In this document: positions 24,216-32,653 of the stretch, in pieces | Layout of the letters: each line of letters opens with the position of its first letter | Numbering within the stretch: position 1 is the stretch's first letter | Assembly (NCBI GenBank): GCA_035493835.1 | Contig: DATJHO010000015.1 | Span: 1 to 36,439, forward strand | Source: DASZTU01 sp035493835 | Lineage (GTDB): Bacteria; Pseudomonadota; Alphaproteobacteria; Rhizobiales; Devosiaceae | Length of the DNA: 36,439 bases | Direction of reading: 5' to 3' | Notes under the pieces: model-generated | What the model saw: only the letters and a program-made list of their open reading frames with translations | Told to the model about the DNA's origin: nothing | Databases searched by the model: none | Position numbers and translations under genes: made by a program

Positions 24216-25637
24216 ATGGACGAAACCGCCAATCTCAGCCTGCCCTACATCATGCCGCAGCAGGCGCAAAAGTTCGTGACGCACAATGAGGCGCTGCGCG
24301 ATCTGGATTCGCTGGTGCAATTGTCGGTGCTGGATCGCGACCTGGTTGCGCCACCACCCTCCCCTACGGCCGGCGACCGTTATCTGGTCGCGGCAGGCGC
24401 GAGCGGCGGGTGGGCCGGCCAATCGGGGAGGATCGCGGCCTTCCAGGATGGTGGCTGGCTGTTTTACGTGCCGCAAAAGGGCTGGCGCCTCTGGGTGGCG
24501 GACGAGACCCTGCTCGTCGCCTACACCGGCAGCGCGTGGGTGCCGGTGGGCGGCCAGAGCATCAACCCGGCGCCGATGGTCGGCGTGCTGGCGACGGCGG
24601 ATGCGACCAACCGGCTCTCGGTCAAATCCAACGCGGTCCTCTTCGCGAACGACGACATTACACCGGGCACCGGCGACATCCGCGCCATTCTCAGCAAGGC
24701 CGCCGCCGCTAAAACCGCCAGCTTCGTGTTCCAGGACAATTTTTCGGGCCGCGCCGAATTCGGTCTCACCGGCGATGACAATTTTCACCTAAAGGTCAGC
24801 CAGGACGGCAGCACGTGGCGCGCGGCAATCGATGTCGACGCCGCGACCGGAAAAGTGTCATTCCCCGCAAATGCCGGGCGCGAACTGCTCACGGCCAATC
24901 GCACCTATTTCGTGCGAACGGACGGTTCGGATGCCAATGGCGGCCTTGCCAACACAGCGGGCGGCGCATTTCTCACCCTGCAACGCGCCCTCGATATTGC
25001 CGCTGGCCTCGACCTCAACGGTTTCGATGTCACGATAAGCGTTGGCACCGGGACCTTCGCCGCCGGCGTCAGCGTTACCTCGCCTTGGGTGGGCAAGGGC
25101 ACTGTGACGCTCTCGGGCACGGCCGGCAGCACGACCATCAACAGCACCGGCAATTGCGTCACCGCGATTGGCGCGGGTGTGCAACTGAGCGTCGCCAATC
25201 TGAGGCTGCAAAGCAGCGGTGCGGCAGGAATCGAGGCCGATGCGGGCGCAACCATCACCCTCGGCCCGGGCATGGTGTTCGGCGCCTGCGCCACCCAGCA
25301 CATCCGTACGAACGGACAACTTGCATGCGTGATCGCGCAAGCGGCAAGTTACACCATTGCCGACAGCGCGAGCTCTCATTGGTACGCTTCGCCGCAGGGT
25401 TACATCAACGCGTCTGGTGTCGCGATCACCCTGACCGGCACGCCCGCCTTCACCACCTTCGCTGTCGCCGACCGCCTGTCGCTGATCAATGCGGCTAGCG
25501 CCACCTTCAGCGGAACTGCGACAGGGGCAAGGTACTCGTCCAGCGCCAACTCGGTGGTCAACACCGCGAGCGGCGGCCCCAGTTTCCTTCCGGGCAGCAC
25601 CGGGGGCTCGTCTGCCACTGGCGGGCAGTACCTTTAG
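24216..25637 (+). CDS. DUF2793 protein with beta-helix C-terminal region (tail-fibre-like)
   Basis: A 473-residue protein. Residues about 5-110 match DUF2793, found in phage and gene-transfer-agent related proteins: LSLPYIMPQQAQKFVTHNEA, then repeated short strands with GDRYLV, GGWLFYVP and SAWVPV. A middle part (about 135-215) reads like a receptor-binding or attachment module. From about 229 (TYFVRTDGSDANGG) to about 420, a repetitive serine/threonine/glycine-rich right-handed beta-helix follows. The end, LPGSTGGSSATGGQYL, is glycine-rich. No signal peptide is seen. GGGGAAA precedes ATG 24216. No other phage gene is nearby, so it is either a remnant or an outlying fibre gene of a gene-transfer-agent-like particle. 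Confidence 0.85.
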   Translation: MDETANLSLPYIMPQQAQKFVTHNEALRDLDSLVQLSVLDRDLVAPPPSPTAGDRYLVAAGASGGWAGQSGRIAAFQDGGWLFYVPQKGWRLWVADETLLVAYTGSAWVPVGGQSINPAPMVGVLATADATNRLSVKSNAVLFANDDITPGTGDIRAILSKAAAAKTASFVFQDNFSGRAEFGLTGDDNFHLKVSQDGSTWRAAIDVDAATGKVSFPANAGRELLTANRTYFVRTDGSDANGGLANTAGGAFLTLQRALDIAAGLDLNGFDVTISVGTGTFAAGVSVTSPWVGKGTVTLSGTAGSTTINSTGNCVTAIGAGVQLSVANLRLQSSGAAGIEADAGATITLGPGMVFGACATQHIRTNGQLACVIAQAASYTIADSASSHWYASPQGYINASGVAITLTGTPAFTTFAVADRLSLINAASATFSGTATGARYSSSANSVVNTASGGPSFLPGSTGGSSATGGQYL

Positions 25638-25688
25638 ACCCGGATTCGTCCAGGGGGCGGTCGCGGGCAAGTTCTTGCGATGTGAATC

Positions 25689-25716
25689 AAAAAAGAGGCC
25701 GCGCGCACGCGACCTC
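25689..25716 (-). terminator. Intrinsic terminator of the 58-codon gene
   Basis: Read on the minus strand, GAGGTCGCG (25716-25708), loop TGCG and CGCGGCCTC (25703-25695) form a 9-bp stem with one G-U pair, followed at once by six T residues (25694-25689). It lies 26 bp after the stop of the small gene at 25743-25919. On the plus strand there is no T-tract, so it serves only the minus-strand transcript. Confidence 0.85.
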
Positions 25717-25742
25717 AGTAATCAACCCATCTGCGCCGAGGA

Positions 25743-25919
25743 TCAGGCGGCAGCGCGCGCCGCTACCCGCCGGCGGCTCGTTGCGAAACCATGTGCCCGC
25801 CTCACCGGCCTGCTACGGGCCGACCGCTTCTTGGGCATCCGGGGATGTGGCCTTGCCAAGCCGAGCGCCTCGGCGACAGCGTTTTCCAGAAGGCGATCAA
25901 GTTCGATGAGTTTGCGCAT
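25743..25919 (-). CDS. Small basic protein of 58 residues, unknown function
   Basis: A short gene between the DUF2793 gene and a sugar-transport operon. The start at 25919 is preceded by AAGGAG with 6-nt spacing, a near-ideal ribosome binding site, and an intrinsic terminator follows the stop. The product begins MRKLIELDRLLENAVAEALG, an amphipathic helix. It continues with a proline/arginine/lysine-rich tail; 16 of 58 residues are R or K and 4 are D or E. The tail suggests nucleic-acid or ribosome contact, but I do not recognise the family. The ribosome binding site plus terminator make a real gene likely, although it is short. Its promoter would lie in 25933-26040, divergent from the sugar importer. 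Confidence 0.68.
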   Translation of the reverse strand: MRKLIELDRLLENAVAEALGLARPHPRMPKKRSARSRPVRRAHGFATSRRRVAARAAA

Positions 25920-26026
25920 CGGCTACTCCTTGAAGGATGGTGCGGGCGCACCGCAGTCAGGGGAGCAACGCAAGGACTTGCTGAATAGTTGCCGCCCTCA
26001 ACGGCGCGCATGGCTGCCGGGCGAGC

Positions 26027-26073
26027 TTGTCAGCGCCAAAACTTTATGCATTATGCTTGGGAAAAGGTTTTCC
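26027..26073 (+). promoter_or_regulatory. Candidate promoter and LacI-type operator of the sugar importer
   Basis: TTGTCA (26027-26032) and TATGCT (26052-26057, 19-nt spacing; TTATGC gives 18) could be -35 and -10 boxes. Directly downstream lies GGAAAA-GG-TTTTCC (26060-26073), a dyad with perfect 6-bp arms at the expected transcription start. A LacI-family gene lies in the operon it would control (29365-30477), so this is a plausible repressor site. The untranslated leader would be about 120 bases. Confidence 0.4.
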
Positions 26074-26190
26074 TCCCCCGATAATCACGACGATTTTAAG
26101 GGAGCAAGGGGACAGGAAGAGCTTTTTCGGTGCGATCTCCGAGGACAAAAACCGCCCGGTCTCGCGCTTCACGCCAGAGGAGGAGAACTC

Positions 26191-27441
26191 ATGGAACTGC
26201 GACTGCTTTCCAGCGCGATGGCGCTTGGCCTAGCCGCTTCGGCCTTTGCCCTGCCCGGCACTGCCTCGGCAGAGGATATCTCGATGTGGGTGCGTGCCTC
26301 GGGCGCCAATGCCGCCCAGCACCTGATCGACCTGTGGAATGCGAGCCACGACGACAAGGTCCAGGTCACCGTCATTCCCGACAACCAGATGGTGACCAAG
26401 CTCGCGACCGGCACGCAGGCGGGCGATGTTCCCGACATGGTGTCGTTCGACCTCATCTACATGCCCGACTTCATGAAGGCGGGCTTCCTCAAGGACATCA
26501 CCGCCGAGATGAAGGCGGACGCGAATTATGCCTCGGTCGCCCAAGCCTACAAGGATATCGCGACCTATGACGGCAAGATCTATGGCGCGGGCTTTACGCC
26601 CGACGTTTCGATCCTGGTGTGGAACAAGGACCTGTTCAAGAAGGCAGGGCTCGACCCCGAAAAGGCGCCCGCGACGCTGCAGGAGATCCACGACGACGCC
26701 AAGAAGATCCGCGCCCTCGGCCCGGATACCTACGGGTACTATTTCGCCGGCTCCTGCCCGGGCTGCAACATCTTCGTGACCTCCCCGATGATGGTGGCGG
26801 CCGGGGCCAAGCTGCTGCCGACCAAGCCGGGCGACACCGCGCTCGTGGGCGATGGGGTCAAGGACGTGCTGACCCAGATGCACGAGATGTGGGCTGAAGG
26901 GCTGATCCCGGAGAGTGCCCAGGCGGATGCGGGCGCGAACTTCGTCGCCAATTTCGAGACCGGCAAGATCGGCATCCAGGGCGGCGGCGGCTTCCTAATC
27001 GCTGACATGAAGAGAGACCACGCGAACGTCGATTTCGGCGTCGGTTTCCTGCCCGGCACCAAGCCGGGACAGCAATCGGCGTTCGTGGGCGGCGACGTGA
27101 TTGCCGTTCCCTCGGCTTCCAAGCACGCCGATATCGCGCTGAAGTTCATCGAGTGGGAGCTGACCGACCAGGCCCAGCTCGAAGGGCTGGCCAAGAACAG
27201 CATCATCCCCTCGCGTCCCACGCTGGCGGACAACCAGTATTTCAAGGCCGAGCCGCGTGTGGTCACCACGGCCAAGGCGCTGGGTGTCGGCTTCACGCCC
27301 TATGCGCTGCACTTCAACGACATGGTCAACTCGGACTCGAGCCCCTGGATCCAGATGATCCAGACGGCGGTGTTCGACGGCGATGTGGATGGCGCCATCA
27401 AGACGGCGCAGGACGCCATGAACTCGATCGCGGCGCAGTAA
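26191..27441 (+). CDS. Sugar ABC transporter substrate-binding protein (family 1)
   Basis: A 416-residue periplasmic sugar-binding protein. The signal peptide is MELRLLSSAMALGLAASAFA followed by LPGTASA, with likely cleavage after A27. The mature part has the family-1 fold; visible landmarks are NQMVTKLATGTQAGDVPDMV (about 70-89), FTPDVSILVWNKDLFKKAGLD and GKIGIQGGGGFLI. GAGGAGGAG precedes ATG 26191. It is followed by two permeases, a LacI regulator and a GH127 arabinofuranosidase-like enzyme, so the ligand is probably an arabinose-containing oligosaccharide; this is inference. Upstream in-frame extension to 25489 is only chance open frame over the small minus-strand gene. Confidence 0.93.
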   Translation: MELRLLSSAMALGLAASAFALPGTASAEDISMWVRASGANAAQHLIDLWNASHDDKVQVTVIPDNQMVTKLATGTQAGDVPDMVSFDLIYMPDFMKAGFLKDITAEMKADANYASVAQAYKDIATYDGKIYGAGFTPDVSILVWNKDLFKKAGLDPEKAPATLQEIHDDAKKIRALGPDTYGYYFAGSCPGCNIFVTSPMMVAAGAKLLPTKPGDTALVGDGVKDVLTQMHEMWAEGLIPESAQADAGANFVANFETGKIGIQGGGGFLIADMKRDHANVDFGVGFLPGTKPGQQSAFVGGDVIAVPSASKHADIALKFIEWELTDQAQLEGLAKNSIIPSRPTLADNQYFKAEPRVVTTAKALGVGFTPYALHFNDMVNSDSSPWIQMIQTAVFDGDVDGAIKTAQDAMNSIAAQ

Positions 27442-27527
27442 GATCCTTGGCACCCGACGGCACGCTGCGACGTGCAGTCGGAGCTCAAGGTTTGCGAGTT
27501 GGGCTAGACGATCGCCCAGGACGCGGC

Positions 27528-27555
27528 GTCATTCCCCGCGTTCGCGGGGATGACC
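27528..27555. repeat. REP-like hairpin between binding-protein and permease genes
   Basis: The segment 27528-27554 is a strong palindrome: GTCATTCCCCGCG, TT, CGCGGGGATGAC, with one unpaired T in the left arm. It is a single unit of the family III repeat also found paired at 20387-20497. It lies 87 bp after the binding-protein stop and before the permease start, a position where such hairpins often protect upstream mRNA. Confidence 0.7.
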
Positions 27556-27587
27556 GAGAATGCTGGGAAGCCTCTGGTAGAACCACC

Positions 27588-28463
27588 TTGAGTACACAAT
27601 CGAAAAATCTGCAGGGACTCATCTACATGGCGCCGGCGCTGCTGTTCGTGGCCGCCTTCGTGCTCTACCCCTTCGGGCAGCTGATCGCGACGTCGTTCAC
27701 CGATCTGTCCCTGCTCGGCGGGGGCAAATTCGTAGGCCTTGCCAATTACGGCCACGCCTTCGCCGACCCGACCTTCTGGAAGGCGCTGCAGTTCACCGTC
27801 AAATATACGGTGATCCTCACGCCCATCCTGATGGTGCTCGGCTATCTTTTGGCGCTGCTCGTGGCGCAGAACCGGCCGATCCTGCAGTTCGCGCGCGGCG
27901 TCATCTTCATGCCGGTGGTCATCGGCCTCGGCACTTCCAGCCTGTTATGGTTCTGGCTGTTCGACCAGCAGGTGGGGCTGTTCGACAAAGCGCTGGTCGA
28001 CCTCCACATCGCCAGATCGATGATCGTCTGGTTCACCAATCCGGACTGGGCGCTCTGGGGGATCATCATCTCGGTGACCTGGAAGGTCGTCGGCTTCGGC
28101 ATGATCCTGTTCATCGCCGCCATCCAGTCGATCAGCCGGGAGGTAACCGAAGCCTCCCTCATCGATGGCGCGAGCTACTGGCAGCGCGTGCGGCTGATCT
28201 ATCTGCCGCTGACCTTCCGCACCGTGCTGCTCGTCACCCTGATCAGCGCCATCGGCTCGATGCTGGCGTTCGAGCAGGTCTACATCATGACCGGCGGCGG
28301 CCCGCGCGGGCTGACCTTCACCTCGGTCTACTGGATTTACCAGAACTCGTTCATCAACTTCAAACTCGGGTATGGAGCGGCGCTGTCGATCATCTTGACC
28401 GCGATCATCATGATCGCCGCCGCCATCCAGATTGCCCTCACCGCAAGGAGCGCCAAGGCATGA
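27588..28463 (+). CDS. Sugar ABC transporter permease, MalF/UgpA type
   Basis: A 291-residue inner-membrane permease with six predicted helices. The first helix is MAPALLFVAAFVLYPFGQLI. The cytoplasmic EAA loop reads EVTEASLIDGASYWQRVRLI (about 186-205). The start is uncertain: TTG 27588 gives a normal short cytoplasmic N-terminus (STQSKNLQGLIY), while ATG 27627 has AGGGA at 9 nt but would begin inside the first helix. It overlaps the next permease by 4 bp. Together with the binding protein it forms a carbohydrate importer (CUT1 type). No ATPase gene is in the cluster. Confidence 0.92.
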   Translation: MSTQSKNLQGLIYMAPALLFVAAFVLYPFGQLIATSFTDLSLLGGGKFVGLANYGHAFADPTFWKALQFTVKYTVILTPILMVLGYLLALLVAQNRPILQFARGVIFMPVVIGLGTSSLLWFWLFDQQVGLFDKALVDLHIARSMIVWFTNPDWALWGIIISVTWKVVGFGMILFIAAIQSISREVTEASLIDGASYWQRVRLIYLPLTFRTVLLVTLISAIGSMLAFEQVYIMTGGGPRGLTFTSVYWIYQNSFINFKLGYGAALSIILTAIIMIAAAIQIALTARSAKA

Positions 28464-29356
28464 GCGACATGGCCATCAGCCAACGCCGGGCTTCCCGCGT
28501 GGCGAGCGAAGGGCAGAGCGTTTCGGCGACAGCGCCGGTCCGCTACCTCGTTGCCGCGATTGCCGTGTTCATCGCCGCGCTCATGCTGGCGCCGATCGTG
28601 TTGTCTTTCCTGGCCTCGATCAAGACCAGCGCCGAGGCCTCGGCGGTGCCGCCGAGCTATCTGCCGCACGCGTTCAGCCTCGAGAACTATATGAAGATTT
28701 TCCAGTATCAGGCGGGGCTCTGGACCTATGTCGGCAACAGTCTTTCGGTCGCAGCCTACGCGATTGGCCTGGTGGTGCTCCTCGCGGTGCCGGCCGGCTA
28801 CGGGCTGGCGCGCTTTAATTTTCGCGGCAAGGAAGTGCTGTTCCTGGTGCTGCTGGCGCCATTGATGATCCCCTATCAGGCGCTCCTGACCCCGCTTTAC
28901 CTGATGTTTGCCAAAATCGGGCTCGCCAATTCGCAGTTCGGCCTCGCGATCATTCATGCGCTGCTGCAGGTGCCGTTCAGCGTCTATCTGATGCGCAACG
29001 CCTTCGAGGGCGTGCCCAAGGAGCTGGAGGAAGCCTCGCTGATCGACGGCTGCAACTCGTTGCAAACCTTTCTGCGCGTTGCGCTGCCGCTGGCGGTGCC
29101 GGGCGTGGTCACCATCGCGCTCTTTGCCTTTATCACCTCGTGGAACGAGTTTCTGGCGGCGCTGATCGTGATGAACAAGGAAACCGCGTTCACCGTGCCG
29201 GTGATGCTGGTCGGCGTGCGCACCGGGCATCTTGGTGCGGTGGATTGGGGCGCCCTGCAGGCGGGCATCATCGTTTCGATCATTCCGTGCATCGCCATCT
29301 ACGTGTTCCTGCAGAAATATTACGTCTCGGGCCTCCTGAGCGGCGCGGTGAAATAG
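28460..29356 (+). CDS. Sugar ABC transporter permease, MalG/UgpE type
   Basis: A 298-residue second permease of the importer, with six predicted helices. The N-terminus of about 27 residues is polar, then VRYLVAAIAVFIAALMLAPI begins the first helix. The EAA loop reads PKELEEASLIDGCNSLQTFL (about 185-204), followed by ALPLAVPGV. The C-terminal QKYYVSGLLSGAVK is typical of the MalG/UgpE group. ATG 28460 overlaps the upstream stop (ATGA) and has AAGGAG before it. The LacI gene follows after 8 bp. Confidence 0.94.
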   Translation: MSDMAISQRRASRVASEGQSVSATAPVRYLVAAIAVFIAALMLAPIVLSFLASIKTSAEASAVPPSYLPHAFSLENYMKIFQYQAGLWTYVGNSLSVAAYAIGLVVLLAVPAGYGLARFNFRGKEVLFLVLLAPLMIPYQALLTPLYLMFAKIGLANSQFGLAIIHALLQVPFSVYLMRNAFEGVPKELEEASLIDGCNSLQTFLRVALPLAVPGVVTIALFAFITSWNEFLAALIVMNKETAFTVPVMLVGVRTGHLGAVDWGALQAGIIVSIIPCIAIYVFLQKYYVSGLLSGAVK

Positions 29357-29364
29357 GTCCCGCC

Positions 29365-30477
29365 ATGACATCCGGCAATGACATGGCTTCCCCGGCACAG
29401 CCGGGCGGCCGTCGCCGCGAGGCGACGCCGACCATTCGCGACGTCGCGCGGGTGGCGGAGGTTTCGATTGGCACAGCGTCCAAGGCGCTCAACGCCAATG
29501 GCCGGCTGAGCACCGAGACGCGGGAAAAAGTGCTGCGGGTGGCGCGCGAGCTTGGCTACCGGCCGAATGACCTGGCGCAGAGCCTCCACCGCACGCGCTC
29601 GATGACAGTGGGCATCCTCTCCAACGACAGTTTTGGGCGCTTCGCCTTCCCGATCGTCGAGGCGCTGGAGAACCGGTTGGCGGAGGAAGGCATCGCAGTC
29701 TTCATGTGCAACGCCACAGACGATCCCGAGCGGGAGCGGCAGCACCTCGACCAACTGCTGGGCAAGCGCATCGACGGCCTCGTGGTCACCGCCCGCCGCT
29801 CCGACAAGCGGCCGGGCATTTCCCGCCATGTCGGCGGCTTGCCGGTGATCTATGTCTTCGCGCAGGCCGACGAAGCCGATTCATTCGCGTTGCTGCCCGA
29901 TGACGAGGGCGGGGCAAGGCTTGCGACTGAGCACCTGATCCAACTGGGGCGCAAGCGGATCGCCCATATTACCGGCCCATCGCATTTTGAGGCTGTAGCC
30001 CTGCGCTATCGCGGCTATGCGGCAGCGCTCGCCAGGGCCGGGCTTGAGGAGCGGCCGGGATATTTCCGCAACGGCAAGTGGTCCGAGCAAAGCGGGCGCG
30101 AGGCCATCGCGGCGCTCTTCGACGGGGCCGCCGAGCCGCCCGACGCCCTGTTCTGCGGCAACGACCAGATCGGGCGCGGCGCGCTCGATGCGCTGCGCGA
30201 CCGCGGCATTAGCGTGCCGGAAGAGGTCGCGGTGGTCGGTTTCGACAACTGGGACGTGATGGTGAGCGGGGCGCGCCCGCCCCTCAGCAGCATCGACATG
30301 AACCTGAATTCGCTCGGCCGCGAGGCCGGCGAAAGGCTGATCGCCATGATTGCCGGCGAACATGCGACGGGGGTCAGACGGCTCCCATGTACACTCGTCG
30401 TGAGGGAATCGTCCGGCGCCCCCATCCCTGTTTTCGAGCAGACCATGCTCAAAGCCCATGATCAAGGAGACCAATAA
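29365..30477 (+). CDS. LacI-family transcriptional regulator
   Basis: A 370-residue repressor-type regulator. The N-terminal helix-turn-helix is TIRDVARVAEVSIGTASKAL (23-42), followed by the hinge helix ending RPNDLAQSLHRTRS. The effector domain resembles periplasmic sugar-binding proteins (from about 80, MTVGILSNDSFGRFAFPI; then DALFCGNDQIGRGALDALRD and VAVVGFDNWDVM). The ligand is probably the sugar released by the downstream GH127 enzyme or imported by the ABC system. It lies inside the operon and presumably controls it from the dyad at 26060-26073. ATG 29365 is used; ATG 29383 is possible. Confidence 0.94.
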   Translation: MTSGNDMASPAQPGGRRREATPTIRDVARVAEVSIGTASKALNANGRLSTETREKVLRVARELGYRPNDLAQSLHRTRSMTVGILSNDSFGRFAFPIVEALENRLAEEGIAVFMCNATDDPERERQHLDQLLGKRIDGLVVTARRSDKRPGISRHVGGLPVIYVFAQADEADSFALLPDDEGGARLATEHLIQLGRKRIAHITGPSHFEAVALRYRGYAAALARAGLEERPGYFRNGKWSEQSGREAIAALFDGAAEPPDALFCGNDQIGRGALDALRDRGISVPEEVAVVGFDNWDVMVSGARPPLSSIDMNLNSLGREAGERLIAMIAGEHATGVRRLPCTLVVRESSGAPIPVFEQTMLKAHDQGDQ

Positions 30478-32376
30478 ATGGCCAAGTTTTTGCCGGTGGG
30501 ATTTGCCGATGTCCGGCTGGAGGGGGACTTCTGGAAGGAGCGGCTCGATACCGTGCTCGCCCGCACCATCCCGAGCCAGCACGAAAAGCTGGGCGAGTAC
30601 AAGATCCTCGAGTCCATGGACCTGTTGCAGCCGCCCCCGCCGCTCCGCTTTCCGCGCAACAACCACAATTTCACCGTGCAGGTGTTCTGGGATTCCGACA
30701 TCGGCAAGTGGATCGAGGCGGCGAGCTATGCGCTCTCACACCGGCGCGATGGCAAGATCGAGGGGATGATCGAGGCGATCGTCGACAAGTTCGAGAAGGC
30801 GCAACTGCCCGACGGCTATCTCAACCTCTGGTATATCGGCCGCGAGGTCGAAAAGCGCTGGACCAATCTGCGCGACAACCACGAACTCTATAACGCCGGC
30901 CACATGCTGGAAGGGGCCATCGCCTATTTCCAGGCGACTGGCCGCCGGCGCTGGCTCGATATCATGGAGCGCTATGTCGCCCATATCCGCGAGACTTTCG
31001 GGCCCGGGCCGAACCAGAAGCACGGCTATTGCGGGCACCAGGAAATCGAGCTGGCGCTGATAAAACTCTACCGGCTGACCGGGGACAAAAAACACCTCGA
31101 CCTGGCGACCTATTTCATCAACGAGCGCGGCAAGCAGCCGCCGCACTATTTCGACGTCGAGGCCCGGGCGCGTGGCGCCGATCCGGCCGACTATTGGTTC
31201 AAGAACTACGAATACAACCAGTCGCACGAGCCAGTGCGCGAGCAGACCAAGGTGGTCGGCCATGCGGTGCGCGCCATGTATATGTATACGGCGATGGCCG
31301 ATCTTGCCGCCGAGCTCGACGATAAAGCCCTGAAGCACGCCTGCGAGGTGCTATGGAAGGACGTGATGGCGACCAAAATGTACATCACGGCCGGCCTCGG
31401 GCCTTCGCCGCACAATGAGGGCTTTACCCACGATTTCGACCTGCCGAACGAAACCGCCTATGCCGAGACCTGCGCCTCCGTGGCGCTGATCTTCTGGGCG
31501 CAGCGCATGCTGCACCTCGAGATGGACGGCCAATATGGCGACATCCTCGAACTCGCCTTGTTCAACGGCGCTCTCTCCGGGCTTGGCCGCGACGGGGAAC
31601 ACTATTTTTATGCCAACCCGCTCGAAAGCATTGGCGAGGCGACCCGCTGGGAGTGGCACACGTGCCCGTGCTGCACGATGAATGTCAGCCGGCTGGTGGC
31701 GTCGGTCGGCGGTTATTTCGTTTCGCATAGCGATGAGGGCATTGCCTTCAATCTCTACGGCGGCATTTCCACCAGCGTGCAACTCAAGAGCGGCAAGATC
31801 GCGCTGAAGGAAGTGTCCAATTATCCCTGGTCGGGCGAGATCAAGATCCATGTCGATCCTGAAGAGGCGGCGACCTTCCCGATAAGACTGCGCATCCCGG
31901 GGTGGGCCAAGGGCTGGAAGGCCTCGGTCAATGGGGAGGCGATCAGCGGCAAGCCGGTGAACGGCTACGTCACCATCGAGCAGCAATGGCAGAAGGGCGA
32001 TGTCATTGCACTCGACCTGCCGATGCCGGCAGAGCGCGTTTTTGCGAACCCGAACGTGCAGATGGATGTGGGCCGCGTCGCGCTGAAGCGCGGGCCGCTG
32101 GTCTATTGCCTGGAGGAGGTCGACAATATTGGCCCGGTGCAGCGCCTGAAGCTGCCGCGCAACTCCGAGCTCAAATCAACGACGCGGTCGGACCTGTTCG
32201 ACGGCATCGTCACCATTACGGCAGAGGCGAAGGCCATCAGGGACACGGATTGGACCGATACGCTCTATCGCACCGAGCCGCCCGGCGAAGCGCCCGCGAC
32301 CCTGACGGCCGTGCCCTACTATCTCTGGAACAATCGCGGCCAGGGCTCGATGCTGGTCTGGGTGCCGGAGGCTTAG
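30478..32376 (+). CDS. Glycoside hydrolase family 127, probable beta-L-arabinofuranosidase
   Basis: A 632-residue enzyme with an (alpha/alpha)6 barrel (about 1-440) and C-terminal beta domains. GH127 uses a zinc-bound cysteine as nucleophile. The residues of the Bifidobacterium HypBA1 enzyme (E322, E338, C340, C417, C418) correspond to E314 (HNEGF), E330 and C332 (AYAETC), and C398-C399 (HTCPCC); the E-to-E and E-to-C spacing is exactly conserved. After CC the usual PPN reads TMN here. No signal peptide, so it acts in the cytoplasm on imported arabinofuranosides. ATG 30478 begins right after the LacI stop, with AAGGAG 8 nt before it. Related families include enzymes on other sugars, so the substrate is likely but not certain. 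Confidence 0.92.
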   Translation: MAKFLPVGFADVRLEGDFWKERLDTVLARTIPSQHEKLGEYKILESMDLLQPPPPLRFPRNNHNFTVQVFWDSDIGKWIEAASYALSHRRDGKIEGMIEAIVDKFEKAQLPDGYLNLWYIGREVEKRWTNLRDNHELYNAGHMLEGAIAYFQATGRRRWLDIMERYVAHIRETFGPGPNQKHGYCGHQEIELALIKLYRLTGDKKHLDLATYFINERGKQPPHYFDVEARARGADPADYWFKNYEYNQSHEPVREQTKVVGHAVRAMYMYTAMADLAAELDDKALKHACEVLWKDVMATKMYITAGLGPSPHNEGFTHDFDLPNETAYAETCASVALIFWAQRMLHLEMDGQYGDILELALFNGALSGLGRDGEHYFYANPLESIGEATRWEWHTCPCCTMNVSRLVASVGGYFVSHSDEGIAFNLYGGISTSVQLKSGKIALKEVSNYPWSGEIKIHVDPEEAATFPIRLRIPGWAKGWKASVNGEAISGKPVNGYVTIEQQWQKGDVIALDLPMPAERVFANPNVQMDVGRVALKRGPLVYCLEEVDNIGPVQRLKLPRNSELKSTTRSDLFDGIVTITAEAKAIRDTDWTDTLYRTEPPGEAPATLTAVPYYLWNNRGQGSMLVWVPEA

Positions 32377-32433
32377 CCTCCCCATTCACCCGGAGCCGTT
32401 CACCCGGCGGGATAGGGTAAACGGCCACGGCCG

Positions 32434-32548
32434 CGACCTCGTGGTTCGGCAAGCTCACCATGAGGCCGCTCCGGGGCTGCCCAAGGGCCCGATTTCATCA
32501 CGGCCCTCTCCTTCACCCTCACCCTGAGCTCATCGAAGGGCGAGGATG
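32434..32548. repeat. REP-type inverted pair, family II, second copy
   Basis: GTGGTTCGGCAAGCTCACCA (about 32441-32460, inside a CCTCGTGG...CCATGAGG frame) is followed after about 65 bp by the inverted unit CCCTGAGCTCATCGAAGGGC. The same two units occur in opposite order at 10127-10201. It occupies much of the 277-bp gap between the GH127 gene and otsB; the remainder holds no gene. Confidence 0.65.
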
Positions 32549-32653
32549 AAGTGGCGGCAAACCCGACCGTCAGCGCCCCGTATTTTCACGGTTTTCCACT
32601 GAGTCGGGCGCCGTCGTTTGCCTTCATTGCCAAACATGCGGTAGCTTTACGGC

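Noticed and set aside
24216..25637. A prophage in this region
   Set aside because: Only one fibre-like gene is present. There is no integrase, terminase, capsid, portal or lysis gene and no attachment-site duplication.
25489..26190. A 234-residue N-terminal extension of the second binding protein
   Set aside because: It would precede a clear signal peptide and ribosome binding site at 26191 and overlaps the small minus-strand gene and its terminator.
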